This document shows, piece by piece, positions 33,446 through 45,232 of a stretch of 64,000 nt of DNA; positions within the stretch are counted from its first letter, which is position 1; each line of letters begins with the position of its first letter. This DNA comes from Glaciozyma antarctica PI12 (Eukaryota > Basidiomycota > Microbotryomycetes > Kriegeriales > Camptobasidiaceae). The stretch lies in assembly GCA_002917775.1 (NCBI GenBank), contig KZ627159.1:785344-849343 (forward strand), read 5' to 3'. The notes beneath the pieces were generated by a model that saw only the letters and a list, made by a program, of their open reading frames with translations, had not been told where the DNA came from and made no database searches. The translations under genes were made by a program, and so were the position numbers.

Positions 33446-35669
33446 TTATTTCAGCTGCTCCCCCACCAACCCATCGAGCAGCTCCAACATCTCTGGGCGA
33501 AGCTCCTTGATACTTCTCGCACCCAGTAACCGCATGCCAGACTGAATCTCCTGCGTCAGAACTTTCGGAGAGCACGAATCAGCAGATGAACGCGGCGCTG
33601 GAAGCGAGGAGCACGTACTTTCTGTTGCGCGGATCACGCCCTGGTCTCCGTAGCAGGTCTGCACGCATGGTGATTAGGAAGTGCTGTGATACTGGGAGCG
33701 AAAAGCACGAACCTGCGCGTAGAGCATCGATCGTCCAAGTCCAACACCTTTCGCACCGAGGCAGAGTGCCTTGAGAACACTGATAGCGAACGCGGTCAGC
33801 TCACATACGCCAAGTTGGAAGGCAAAAGGACTCACTCGGTCCCGCGAATGACTCCTCCGTCAATGAATACGTCGAACTTGGGGTCCGCGAGCAGGTCGGG
33901 GCGAGAGCGTCGCAGTCGAACGAGGGTCGCGAGCGGTGGTGGGGAGAAATCGAGTTGACGACCCTGTGCATGGCGTCAATAGTGCTCAGAGAGTCGGAGA
34001 GCTTGCGAAAGAGCTCACACCGTGGTTGGAGAGGATGACTCCCGATGCGCCATGCTTTCTCGCCAACTCGACGTCCTCGACGCATGCGATTCCCTTGATT
34101 AGGATGGGAAGTCCAGGCGCAAACTTCTTGACCCAGTCAATATCAGCCCAAGTCATATCGGCTGTCAGAGTACAAAAGATCAGCACCTCGCTCTCGCAAT
34201 CCGCCAACGCAGCGAACTCACCATCAAACAGCTTCGCCCCCGTCGCCGCCAATCTTTCGCTCCACCTTTCGTTCCACCCTTCGTACCTTTCGCAACAACA
34301 ACCTTCGCATCCGCCTCCCGCTTCCCAATCGCCGCCACATCAACCGTAATCACTATCGCCTCCGCTCCCGCCTCAACCGCCTTCATGATCCTCCTCTCGC
34401 TCTCCCTCCGATCCGTCATAATGTAGAGCTGCCACCAGATAGGCGCCCTCACCCTCCCCTCCTGTCCCTGCAAACGATCTCGCTCGGCAGCGAGGTCGGA
34501 GATCGAGATGGACGACATGGTCGAGACGATTTGAGGGATTCCAGTGACGGAGGCGGCGCGAGTGAGGTTTAGCTCGCCATCGGGGTGGCCGTTGGCGCTG
34601 GCTCCGGTGGGAGACATGAATAGGGGGATAGGGATGGCGGTGGGGAGGTTGAGGTAGGTTGTGTCGGTGGTGATGTTGACGACGGGGACGTTGATGCGGG
34701 GGAGGAAGCGAAGGTAGGAGAATGAGGATCGAGTAGAGTTGTAGCCTGTAATTCAAGAATCAGCGAGCTGCGAAGCACGACGTGGAGAGGACGCACTGGC
34801 TCCATCGTCGGCAAACGAGCTGAAGAACCTCCATGCTCGAGACTCGGGTCCAAGAACCTCCTTTGCGAGCTTCTCAAACTCGGCCAAGTTAATCACGTAC
34901 TCGGGATCGGGGAGAGCGTCGCGACGTTCCTCGATCTCGTCTGCCTCGTCCGAAGTTGCGACGATTTCGATATTCGCGTCGGGAGAGAGGAGGCCGACGA
35001 CGACGAGCTTAGGGAGGATTTTGGGGAGCACGTCGGAGGCGTGCAGGAGGTTGAAGAGAGCACTGCGAGGGGGAATAGGCGCGTTAAAACGGCGGGTCGG
35101 TGGGGGAGCACAGAGGAGAGATGCTTGCCTGATATCTTTGCCGAGGTGCTCTAGGATGGCTTCAGCACCGGCGGGCTGGAGTATCGCTCGTCAGCTACCG
35201 CTAGGATGGACAGGTCTGATCCCTGACTTACATGCTTGAACAAGAAGCTCGATACGCTGCGGAAAGAGCGATTAGCTTCCCCACACGCCGGCTTGCGATG
35301 CTCCTCAGCTCACTCGAGGACCACGCCATCAATCACCACCCAAGCAGACTCTGGCGATACGTGCTTCTGCACCTCCTCGCCGCTGATGATCGGCAGCTCC
35401 TCCCCCTTCGGCGCAGGTCGTTCCGCCTCGAGAGCAAGCGGTGCAGCTGAAAGGAGCTGTCAAGGAGGAGGGCCGTTAGCTTGAAGATCTTGCAAGCGCA
35501 TAACCCGACGTACACCAGCTGCAAGGAGGAGCCCTGCGCCGACGCTCCATCCCTTCCATGTGGGGCCGATGGGGAGGCGGCGGATTGTTGACTGGTGTCG
35601 AGGGAGGCAGGGTGGTCGCAGAGAGCGAAGCGTGGGCCGTGCGGCTTTACTGGCTGCTCTTAAGAGCAT
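33446..35669 (-). CDS. CYB2: L-lactate dehydrogenase (cytochrome), flavocytochrome b2; apparent frameshift near 34270
   Basis: Intermembrane-space enzyme oxidising L-lactate to pyruvate and reducing cytochrome c. From ATG 35669 a presequence ([19 protein letters not shown]) and a hydrophobic sorting stretch ([18 protein letters not shown]) precede a cytochrome b5 domain: [33 protein letters not shown] (HPAG in place of the usual HPGG) and [17 protein letters not shown]. The FMN domain includes [116 protein letters not shown] and [17 protein letters not shown]. It ends at 33446-33448. Between [10 protein letters not shown] and [12 protein letters not shown] the frame changes at a set of 12-bp direct repeats (34255-34292). 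The intron at 35063-35128 has a GC donor (ATCAG|GCAAGC). Confidence 0.88.
34255..34292. repeat. Degenerate 12-bp direct repeats within CYB2
   Basis: TTTCGCTCCACC, TTTCGTTCCACC and CTTCGTACC follow one another and encode the Gly/Lys/Thr-rich stretch where the CYB2 frame changes. Confidence 0.8.
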
Positions 35670-35919
35670 GTTGATGCTCCTGGAGAAACCCAAGATCCTC
35701 GACAGCTGTCGATAATATCTCTGGGGGCAGTTGCAACTCCTCAACTCCGGACGCGTGCGATCCGGATTTTGTTTCAGCCCACGATGTACAGCGGAGTACG
35801 AAACGAAGCCATGAATTGGCAGGGCGATAAGACGCTCGAGGACAAGGTGCAAAGGCAAGATCGGGAAGAGAGAAAGGGCGAAGGGGGGTATACAGAAAGG
35901 AATGTGGGGTGCGAGCTCC

Positions 35920-38900
35920 TCAGTCCGACTCCTGCTCGAAATCAGACTCCTCCTCCTCGGAAGGTACCTCGTCGTCGTCGGAATCGACGTAGGTGGGCTT
36001 GGGCTTGACGGCGGCGGCAGCGCGAGCGGCGCGAGGCTTGGGCGTAGGCACCGCCTCGAGCTCCTCGTCCTCGTCCGAAGAAAGAACGAGAGTCTTCTGC
36101 AGGTGAGGAGCCTTAGTGAACGCGCTCAGTTGTAGTACGAGCTAACGACACGAACCTTGGGAGCAGCCTTGGGCTTCGCAGCCGCCTTGGGCTTGGGAGC
36201 GGCCTTCTTCGCCGGGACCTCCTCGTCGTCGTCCGAGTCGACGACCTTCTTCTGCGATAACAACGATGTCAGGGGCGGATCACAGGCGGTTAGGAAGATG
36301 AACGAACGGCTTCTGCTGCCTTCTTGACCGGCTTCTTGATGACAGGAGTCTCGTCGTCCGAGTCGTCGTAGGTCTCAGCCTTCTTCTGCGACGCGTACAC
36401 ACATCAGCAAAGTCCTGCCGATGACCGCGAGACACGACTTACCGGAACGGCCTTCTTGACGACCTTCGCAGCGGCAGCGGGCTTCTTCGCCGGCCGAGTG
36501 AAGATGTCCTCCTCGCTCTCCTCGCTAAGCTCAACGACCTTCTTCTCGACCTTCTGCGAGTCGAGCATCTCGTCAGCTCCGTCCTCCCACCAAACAGACA
36601 CGCGAAACGCTCACCTTCTTCTTCGGCGCAGGCTTCGGTGCCTCGTCCTCCTCCTCATCCTGCTCCGCCTCGAGACTGGCTCGCTTCTTCGGCGCAGCCT
36701 TCTTCACGACCGGCTTCGGAGCGACCTTGGCGGGAACTACGACCTCGGGAACGGAGCTGTCGCTGGCGGGGAGAGGAACCTTGGCCTTAGGCTTCGGAGC
36801 GGCCTTGACGAGCTTGAGAGGAGCGGCGGGGACGATGTCGTCGTCGCTGGGGAGAGGAACCTTCGCTTTCGGCTTCGGCGCAGCCTTGACCTTCTTGACG
36901 ACCTTGACGTCGTAATCGTCCTCCGAATCGTCCGAGCCAGCCCTCTTCTTGCTCTTGCCCTTGCCCTTGCCCTTCGCAGCGCGCAGACTCTTGTTCTTGG
37001 CGACGATGTCGGCTTCGAGAAGTTCCTAGGGAGAGCACAGAGATCAGCGATACCTCGACAGGGATCAGCGAGAAAGAACGAACGTTCCACTGAAGGGAGA
37101 ACGAGTCGAGATCGCGAACCCAGAGGTCCTGAGCCGAAAGCTCGAGAAGCGTGTTGAGCTCCTCTTCCTTCGCATCGCGCTCGCCGAGGAGCTTGGCGAC
37201 CTAGTGAGAGCTCGAGCGTCAGTTGCGGTCGCGACGCACAAGCGAGGTAGCAGCTCACCTTCTCTGCCGTAAGACTGTAAAGCGCCATGCCGAGGAGGTA
37301 GTCGAAATCGCTATCGGCTCCAGCGTCGTCTTCGCCAGCACCATCATCGTCCGGGTCGGCAGCTACGTGAGCCTTCGCGCTCTTGGGGAAGGGACGGAAG
37401 TCCTTCTCGCGGAGTTCGGCGACGATGGCGGAGCGTTTGCGGTTGGCGATGACGAGCTGCTTCGAGATGATCATCTGGATGAAGCGTGCTTGGTTCGAGA
37501 GGCGGTCGTGCGCGGTCGTGAGCTGGTCGACGAGGAAGGCCTGCGATTCGAGGCGTTAGCTCGACGTCTGCTTGAGAGGAGGGGAACGAACCTTGCGCTT
37601 GTGGTAGTAATCCATGCGAACGTCGAAGAAATCGCAGAGGACCTCCTCGGGGGACGCGTACTTCTTGACTTTGCCAGCGGGGTCGAAGCAGACCATGTTG
37701 CTGATGTTGAGCTTGCTCGTGATCTTGAAAGTCTTCTCGAGTCCGTCCTTCTCGATCGCCTCCTTGCCCTTGTCGGTGAGCGAGATAACGAAGTGGACCG
37801 TGGTGTCTGTGTGGTACTCCTTGTAGTCCTGCGAGCGTCGGCGGAGTGTCAGCCGAAGGCCCAGCGACGAACGAGTCTCGACGAACCTTGACGAGCGCCA
37901 CCTGCTTCTCCGAGCCAGTCACCCAAGCCTCGAGGCTCTCCTTGAACGTCTGAGTCCACATGCGAATAGGAAGCTCGGTGATCTCGACCGTGTTGTCGTC
38001 GATGCGCTCGATGATACCGGAGCACTTGTAGCCGTCCTTGTCGGTCTTCTCGATCGTTCCCTGCGCCAGGAGTCAGCCTCAGTCGAAGCGAGCCGCCATA
38101 GCAGAGAACGCACTCGGAATCCACGGTACCAGGGATGCATCGGCTCGAGCTCCTCGTCGGCCATCTTGCGCTTCAGATTGGCAACGATGTCGCTAGGGTT
38201 GTAGTTCGGCACCGTAGAGCTCCATCCTGTTCGCGATGTAGAGAGTCAGCCTGCGGTCGCGAGTCTCAAAGCAACAAACAAACCCGTTCCGATACCGTCG
38301 GACCCGTTGACGAGAACCATGGGGAGAATGGGCATGTACCTACGCGCGAGGAGTGTCAGCGAATCCTCAGGAGGAGCGAGGCGAAACGACCCACCAGAAA
38401 GGCTCGATGTTCTGGCCATCATCCGTGAGGTAGTCGAGGACATTGTCGTCGGCGACCTGGAAGAGCGTGCGGGTGATCAACGAGACCTGCGTGAAGATGT
38501 AACGAGCCGAAGCAGCGTCTTTGCCTCCCTGTCGAAGCGCGCACGTTAGCTCAGATCGCTCGAGGAGAAGAACGCGCTCGACGAACCTGAAGACGAGTAC
38601 CGAACTGTCCGTTGGGATCGAGGACGTGAATGTTGTTGCTCCCTACAAAGTCCTGCGCGAGGTTGACGATCGTGCCCGCGAGACTCTGCTCTCCGTGATG
38701 GTACGCCGAATGCTCCGAGACGTATCCAGCAAGTTGAGCGACCTGCGACCAAGCTCGTCAGCCATGCCCTCGACGAAAGCGAGAGCGGACGCACCTTGAT
38801 TTCCTCCTTCATCTTTTTCTTGAAGCAGGCGAAAAGGACCTTCCTCTGTCCAGGCTTGAAGCCGTCGATCATGGACGGGATCGAACGAATGTTGTCGGCC

Positions 38901-41900
38901 ATCGAGAAGAGGATGAGCTCCTTGTTGATGAAGTCGCAGAGCGGGACAGGGACGACGCTGTGATCGATGTACGTTCCAGGCTACGTTCGAGCTCGTCAGT
39001 CAAAGCCACGTAGAGGAGAGCGACGAGGAGAACGCACGACGAAACCTCGGAGCCACTCTTTGCGGTTGTCGGCCTTCTTCTTGTTGAACGCCATGTCGAT
39101 GAGGTCGCGGTCGTCCTGCGTCGAGGGCCTGAACGGAAGACGATGGTGCACCATGTCGCCAAAGTACGTCTTCGCGTCGAGAGCGGTACTCGTTCCCAGT
39201 CCCTGCGCACGTCGTCGTTGGCACTGCGAGTCACGAACGAGAACGAAACGAGACGTACCTTGAAGTACTTGATCTTCCAGCCTTCGCCATCGCGGTTCTC
39301 CTCCTTCCAGGTCTCGTACTCGGGGATCGTGAAGAACGACTCGGACTTCTTCCCCTTCGTCACCTGCGTAGAACGTCAGCGACGAGCACACGGCAGTCGA
39401 AGCTGACGAGAGCGCACCTTGACGATGGGGGTGATGAACTCGAGCAGGAAGTTGGGAAGCTTGAGGAGCGAGGGGAACCAGTAATCGAGGAAGTTGATGA
39501 CGAGTCCCTTGATATGCGATCCATCGTGATCCTGCGCCTTCGCATCAGTCACCACTCCCACTCACATCGAACGTCAAACGCACCTGATCCGCCATGATCA
39601 TCAAACTCCCGTAGCGCAGCGAATCAACGTTCGTGTACACCTTGCCCTGCTGCAATCCCAGAATCTGCTTGATCGCCTGAATCTCGACGTTCTCGAGCAG
39701 CGCCTTGCCCGTCGCCTCGCGGACGTTGAGAAGCTTTCCGCGCAGAGGGAAGACGCCAAAGTTGTCGCGTCCGACGACCGCGAGTCCCGAGACGGCAAGC
39801 GCTTTGGCCGAATCTCCTTCGGTGAGAATGAGGGTGCATTTGGAGCCGAGCTTCGTTCCGGCGTTGTTGGCGTCTTCGAGCTTGACGAGACCGGTGATGC
39901 TGGAGTGCGAGGCGTCAGCGCGGAAGTAGGGAGCGGGGAGAGAGACGCACCGAGACCGTTTGTGCCCGTCCGTCTTCTTGAGCAGCTGGTCCTGCTTGAA
40001 CTTGGCCCAGTTGAGAACGTTGTCGACGACTCCCGACTTAGCGACTGCGTGCGGCACGATCATCAGCTCCTCGCTCGCTCTGCCGCAAAAACGAAACGAA
40101 CGCACCCTTCTTCAAGAACTCCTCGGTCAACTTGCACGTACTCCCAAACTTCTTGACTCCGAGTGTCATGTTCTCCTTCGTCTGCGAATCGAACGCCGGG
40201 TTCGCGATGAGGCAGTTGACGAAGATGCTGAGGTGGTTCTTGACCTGGAACGGCTTGACGGGCGCCGCCTTGTTCTTCTGCTCGTCCATCGCTCATCAGC
40301 TCACGTCCCTCGAGAGATAGGAACGACCGAACGAACCTTCTTGACGAGGTCGACGATACCCGAGACGATCTGGTCGGCGACGTAGTTGACGTGCGTCCCT
40401 CCTTTGGTCGTCGCGATCGAGTTACAGAACGAGACTTGCTGGAACTGTCCGTCCGAAACCGCAAACGCGACCTCCCACCGCTCGCCGAATCGCTCGTACA
40501 AGATCGTCTTGACGCCTCCGACGTCCGCACCAACGAGGTCGTCGTTTGCTCCCGCCTTCTTGGCGCCCGTTCCGGCGACTTCGTTCGCGCCCGAAGTGTA
40601 CATCTCGACGTAGGCCTTGAAGTTGCCGTCCTTGCGACCCGAGAGAGCGATCTTCTTGCCGTTGAGCGAGACGGAGACGCCCTTGGTCACGCCGGCCATG
40701 TCGTACACGCGCTTCTGGAGAAGCGAGACCGTGTCGGCGTCGAACTCGGTCATGTTGAAGCGAGTGAGGTCGGGCGTGAAGGTGATCTTGGTCCAGTCCT
40801 GTCAATCGTACGGCGTCAGCGGGTGCGAAGCAGGAACGGAGCGAGCGAACGTACCTCGAGCTTCTCCTTCTTCTGATCGGTAATCTTGGGCTTGCCCTTC
40901 TTGCCCATGTTGTCCGAGAAGACCTGCTTGTAGATCTTGCCGCCGTTGCTCGAGCAGGCGGTCTCGACGATGAACTCGGTCGAATAGATGTTGGCCAGTT
41001 TCGCTCCGTATCCGTTCCTTCCTCCAGTGACCTTGGCCTCCTCGTCGTCGTAGTTGGAGGACGTGAGGAGCTGGCCGAAAATGAGTTCGGGGATCCAGAT
41101 TCCCTCGGTCGCGTGCATCTCGATAGGGATTCCCTTGCCGTCGTTGTAGACCGAGATCGTCTTGTTGTCGACGTCGATCGTGACCTTGAGATTCTTCATG
41201 TTGGCGTCGCGGACCTTGTTGTCGGCGGCGTTGACGAGAATCTCATCGACAATCTTGTACAGTCCAGGAACGAACGTGATGGCTCTGCGAGCGATCAGCT
41301 CCTCGTTCATCTGCGCGAACGAGAGGAGAACACACCGGAAGACGAGGCTCTTTGCTGCTTCGTCAAAGACCCACATGGGCTGCGTGATGGGCTCGACCGA
41401 GCCGATGTAGGTGTCGGGACGCTTGAGGACGTGCTCGAGTTGCGAGAGCTGCGCGAGGTCAGCTCCTCCACCCAGCCTTCTAACTCCGCATGGAACGCAC
41501 CTTGACGTAAGTCTCACTCGCCGACTTGCTCTTCCCAGTCTTGGCCGCTGCCTTGGAAGGTCCGGCCATCTCCATCGCCTCGTCCTGCGCGCCACACCAT
41601 CAGCTGCCGTCCCTCCGTCCTCCGACACTCAGAAGCCACGCACCTCGTCCTCATCGGCCATCACGACGTCCTCATCGCTCTCGGTGCCATTCGAGACGTG
41701 CTCCTCGAGTACGGCCGCCTTCTTCTTCGCGGCGGCTTTGGGAGCGGCCTTGGGCTTCGGTGCGGCTTTGGGTTTCGGGGGCGGCCTTGGGTTTGGCGGC
41801 AGCCTGGAGTGGTGCATGGAAGGGGAAGCAGATGGACGTTCGAGAGCGTGGAGGGGGGAGAGAGGAAGGGCATCAGCGGGGGTTCGAACAGGTTGAGGCT

Positions 41901-42433
41901 GAGAGAAGTGAGGAGGTGAGAAGTGGCCGTCGCTCCCTCCAGCCGAGCTCCTTGAACCTTGGCGAGTTGGCCCTAAGCCACTCTGCAAGGAGGCAGCTCG
42001 AGGACGACGTCCGTCTCGTGAGCTAGCCGAGCGCGCCGTCCCCTTGCCCATCCCGCGTGGCTCCTCCTCCGCACCCCTTCGCGTCCGACGCACTCCCCAG
42101 CCACGCGAAAGGCCTTGATGGCCACCTAGCACACGTAGAATCGCGTTCGGCAGAGTCCTACCGCCGCGCTCAGTGGCGTTGTTGTTGACCATCACTGAAC
42201 CTTCCGCCTTCCTCCTGCCTCCCCCGTCCTCCTCCGCCCTTGCCACGCCTAGATAACCGAAGCTCTCACGTACCTTCTTGGGCTTCTCCACTTCGTACGC
42301 GTCTGATCCCGAGTCGTTGTCTTCAAAGTCCTGTTTTGCGGCGGGCAAGGAAGGTTGAATGAGCTGCCGTGCTGGGGGTGAAGGGGAGAGGTACGCGACT
42401 CACGAATTGATCCCCGCTGTCGTCGCTCGACAT
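35920..42433 (-). CDS. TOP2: DNA topoisomerase II
   Basis: ATP-dependent type IIA topoisomerase of the nucleus. ATG 42433 opens MSSDDSGDQF and an acidic tail. The ATPase domain shows LSQLEHVLKRPDTYIGSVEP, IVDEILVNAADNK, YNDGKGIPIEMH and GGRNGYGAKLANIYS. TOPRIM has CTLILTEGDSAKALAVSGLA and MADQDHDGSHIKGLVINFLD. The breakage-reunion part has PSMIDGFKPGQRKVLFACFK, AYHHGEQSLAGTIVNLAQDF, DPNGQFGTRLQGGKDAASAR followed by YIFT (catalytic Tyr), and PNYNPSDIVANLKR. A long C-terminal tail of alternating acidic and Lys/Ala/Pro-rich segments ends EEESDFEQESD, TGA 35920-35922. About 20 introns, mostly 50-60 nt. The catalytic frame is intact. In the N-terminal tail a possible 470-nt intron (41804-42273) and a G5/C5 run at 41777-41781 make the exact frame uncertain. 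Confidence 0.96.
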
Positions 42434-42795
42434 GGCTAAACGTTCTTGCTGTCGAGGTCGTTGTTGTCGTCGTCGTCGTCGTTAAAAGAAGAGAGAGACG
42501 ACGACGGCGCCTCCTTTCGTTTCTGCCCCAGCGAGTGAGTTTCGCCCCAGGGCGGTCAAATCGATTCCACGTGATGAAAAGGGCGCCTCCTTCCTCACGC
42601 TCTCTCTCCCTTTGCGAAGTCTCTCCTCGTTCCCATCTGCTCAATCTCTACGCTGCTTGTAAAACCTGCTTCGTTTCCTTCCTTTACAAACTCGCGCGTG
42701 CACACGCCCTTTGTTGATCGCACCGCTTGGTCCTCGCACCGACCCTCTCTTTCCAAACAGGACAACTCCTTCCTTCCCTCGTTCTCCCTCCCGCC
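42434..42795. promoter_or_regulatory. Divergent promoter region
   Basis: About 360 bp between TOP2 and the next gene. A run of GTC/GTT trinucleotides (about 42446-42485) lies in the TOP2 5' UTR. No other element recognised. Confidence 0.35.
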
Positions 42796-43764
42796 ATGCC
42801 TTCACCTCTCAAAGACCTTTCCGACGTTCCTCCTCCACTCTCCTCTCGCACCAACTCCAAGCGCTTCCTTCTCCCAGCTCCACGCGCGCCCCTCTCCCTC
42901 GCAGAGAAGAACGGCCGCGCGACTCTCGAACGACGTTGGAGTGATCCCAAAGTCTTTCCTGCGTGGGAGAGCAGGGCTAGGAGGAGCTGGCCCGAGATGG
43001 AGCAGGAGAAGCGGCGCCTCGAGGCAGAAGGGACGCGCAAGGCTCTGGCGCGCAAGTTGGCGGAAACGGCGCTGGAAGCGGAGGAGAGTGAGGAGGAGGA
43101 TGAGGGGGATAAGGAGGGGAGAGAGCTGATGGCTGCGTTCACTGTCATCACTCCTTCGCCGAAGAAGAAGGTCAGGCGCGTATTGGGCCCTGCGCCAGTC
43201 ATTGCTCCTCTCTCGTTTGCCCCCGATCCTCCTCCAGCTACCATCACCGTCGCACGAGGAGCCAAACCTCGTCAGCGTCGCAAGGTCCGCCTCTCCCCCT
43301 TCCGACGCTGCTTCTCGCTAACCCCTTCGCAGCTCTCTCCCCCTCCTCCCCCTCCTCCTCCAGCCCTACCTCCAGCAACGCACCAAAATCTGCCGCCCAC
43401 ACCCCACGAAACCTCCCTTACGACCCTCCTCACGCACTCCCACCTCCTCCCAGCCGGCTGGCTCACAGTCCTCGAAGCCCTCATCACAGAAGGCGAGTCA
43501 GCCCTCGCTGGCACCACGAAGGGTGCTTCGAAAATAGCTGCGAAGCTGGCGCTCGGGGAATCGGCGGTGGTGTTGGGAGGGATGAGGGAGACCAGGGGGG
43601 AGGAGAGGGGGGAGGAGAGGGAGAGGGAGGGGATGCCGCCGGAGAGCTTTTGGAGGAAGGGGAATGGGGAGATGAAGGGGGAGAGGAGGGTGCCGGTGAA
43701 GCAGCATCCGACGTTTGTGGGGGAGCTTAGGTGGATTTATGAGGATCCGGGGAGGGAGAGGTAG
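42796..43764 (+). CDS. Unknown charged, Pro-rich protein
   Basis: Not recognised. ATG 42796 opens MPSPLKDLSDVPPPLSSRTN. Then come basic/aromatic segments (KVFPAWESRARRSWPEMEQE), a long charged helix with an acidic end (AEESEEEDEGDKEG), a phosphorylation-like patch (VITPSPKKKVRRVLG), polyproline (near 43335-43365), and a C-terminal conserved-looking part: LLPAGWLTVLEALITEGES, PPESFWRKGNGEM and PTFVGELRWIYEDPGRER. An intron of 48 nt (GTCCGC...GCTAAC...CGCAG, about 43286-43333) is likely and keeps the frame. It stops at TAG 43762-43764. The basic clusters would suit a nuclear protein. Confidence 0.65.
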   Translation: MPSPLKDLSDVPPPLSSRTNSKRFLLPAPRAPLSLAEKNGRATLERRWSDPKVFPAWESRARRSWPEMEQEKRRLEAEGTRKALARKLAETALEAEESEEEDEGDKEGRELMAAFTVITPSPKKKVRRVLGPAPVIAPLSFAPDPPPATITVARGAKPRQRRKVRLSPFRRCFSLTPSQLSPPPPPPPPALPPATHQNLPPTPHETSLTTLLTHSHLLPAGWLTVLEALITEGESALAGTTKGASKIAAKLALGESAVVLGGMRETRGEERGEEREREGMPPESFWRKGNGEMKGERRVPVKQHPTFVGELRWIYEDPGRER

Positions 43765-44275
43765 CGAGGTCGCAGAGGTCGTACTTTTGGGTGTCACAGA
43801 ATCTTGGGAGAATCTTAGCTTGTTTCGTTGGAGCGAAGGAGTGAAGAAGAGAAGAGATTAGGTGTGAAGCGGTCTGGCGGAGTGATGAGGATCACCACGC
43901 AGTGCTCACTCGTGGCGAGCAGCATGCCGAACTTCGCACCGGAGTCCGCCCTAGCCGAAGCGTCGACTCCTAGAATCCTTCCTCAGCTCCCCAACCGTTC
44001 CTCTACGTCTCAAACTTCCGCTCAACTGGTACTGCGCTGAGAGGATCGTGGAAGCGGCGCGTGGGTTCGAAGCCTGGGAGCGAGTCGAATGAGTCGAGGG
44101 AGCAGCGGGAGTCGAGGGACGGCGGTGTTGAGGGAAGAATCAGGAGAATCAGAAGCAGGGAAAGCAGACTGAGGACGTGAGAAGAGCAGGGACAGAGCAG
44201 CTGAACCTCTAGCGCGCGCAACAAAAAAATATTCCGTACATTCCGTACATTCTTCCTCGATCCCGCGACGCCTAT
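43765..44275. other. Intergenic, convergent 3' ends
   Basis: About 510 bp. It contains a 9-bp tandem repeat (44231-44252) and a B-box-like GGTTCGAAGCC at 44064-44074 without a tRNA cloverleaf around it. No gene supported. Confidence 0.35.
44231..44252. repeat. 9-bp tandem repeat ATTCCGTAC, 2.4 copies
   Basis: Two exact copies followed by ATTC, immediately after an A7 run, in the 3' flank of the EutQ-like gene. Confidence 0.9.
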
Positions 44276-44889
44276 TCAAATGACTCCCCACGCCTTCTGT
44301 CCGCAGAAGAATCCGAGACCGTACGTAGGAGAAGAGAAGGTGATCGTATCTCCCTTCTCTGCGTCGCAGAAAGCCGGTGAGCTGCTGCTCGGGAGGCTGG
44401 AGGAAGGGGAGAGGAACGCACGGAAGTAGAAGACGTCTCCTGGGAGTCCGATAGCGGTCTTCCCTGTTTGATCCTTGATGTGGAACTCCCCCTCGACGAT
44501 GATCTTCATCTCGTGACTTTGCGCAAGGCGGGTTAGCTCCGGTCACTAGCAGCTCCCCACAAAGCAGGCCGGCGAGGAAGGAACGCACTAGGTGTAGGTG
44601 TACACGAGCTCAGTCCCTGCTTCCTGACGGTAGAAACCCGCCGTAATGGGCTTCTCGAGGTCGGCATCGTTGGAGGTGACGAGGTCGGAGAGGAACGAGT
44701 TGTTGGCTGCGCGGGCGTGAGGGTTAGCTTCTGCGAGCGGCGGGGGAGGGCGATAAGAGTACACACCTTCGGGAGTAGTGATCATGGTCATCTTGGTCGC
44801 GAACGTCGACTGCGCCTTCTCGTGGTAGACTGTGGGAGGTCAGCGATAAGCTCGAGCAGGTGTGGGGAGGAACGCGGACCCATAGGCAT
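44276..44889 (-). CDS. EutQ-like cupin protein
   Basis: Single-domain RmlC-type cupin of about 130 residues related to bacterial EutQ and to fungal ethanolamine-utilisation-like proteins; enzymatic role unproven in fungi. ATG 44889 opens MPM|VYHEKAQSTFATKMTMI. The cupin core reads ITAGFYRQEAGTELVYTYTS, HEMKIIVEGEFHIKDQTG, AIGLPGDVFYF|QKGDTI and FSSPTYGLGFFCGQKAWGVI, TGA 44276-44278. The order H..E..G...PGDV.Y is the cupin motif pair. Four introns with standard sites. The spliced frame is intact. Confidence 0.85.
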
Positions 44890-45232
44890 GTTGGGCCTTG
44901 GGGCTTGGGGGTTGGGTACGTGAAGGTGAGTAATGTGTAAGGCGTACAGGTTGTGTAGGAAGGAGAGAGAGGAGAAGGTGCGCTTAAGTAGGAAGGAACG
45001 CCCAGCGAAGACTTCGGGGCGAGAGAGCGACGCGTGTAGGCAATCAGCGCGCCTATTCACCAGGGGCCCGACTCGACCTCCCCCGCGTTTGTCTTCCTGC
45101 GATAGAGCTGCCAAGATTGTAGATCAAACGAAGCGAGAGTGGAGGTAAGGCAGCGAGCGAATGGAGTGGAAGCAGCCTACGAACTTCGTTTTCGCCAGGA
45201 CTCCATCCCTGGACGGCGCGCACGAAGCTCCT
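44890..45232. other. Intergenic between two minus-strand genes
   Basis: About 340 bp holding the EutQ-like promoter and the 3' flank of the epimerase gene. Nothing recognised. Confidence 0.3.

Noticed and set aside
44064-44074. tRNA B-box-like GGTTCGAAGCC.
   Set aside because: No A box at a suitable distance and no pairing acceptor stem.
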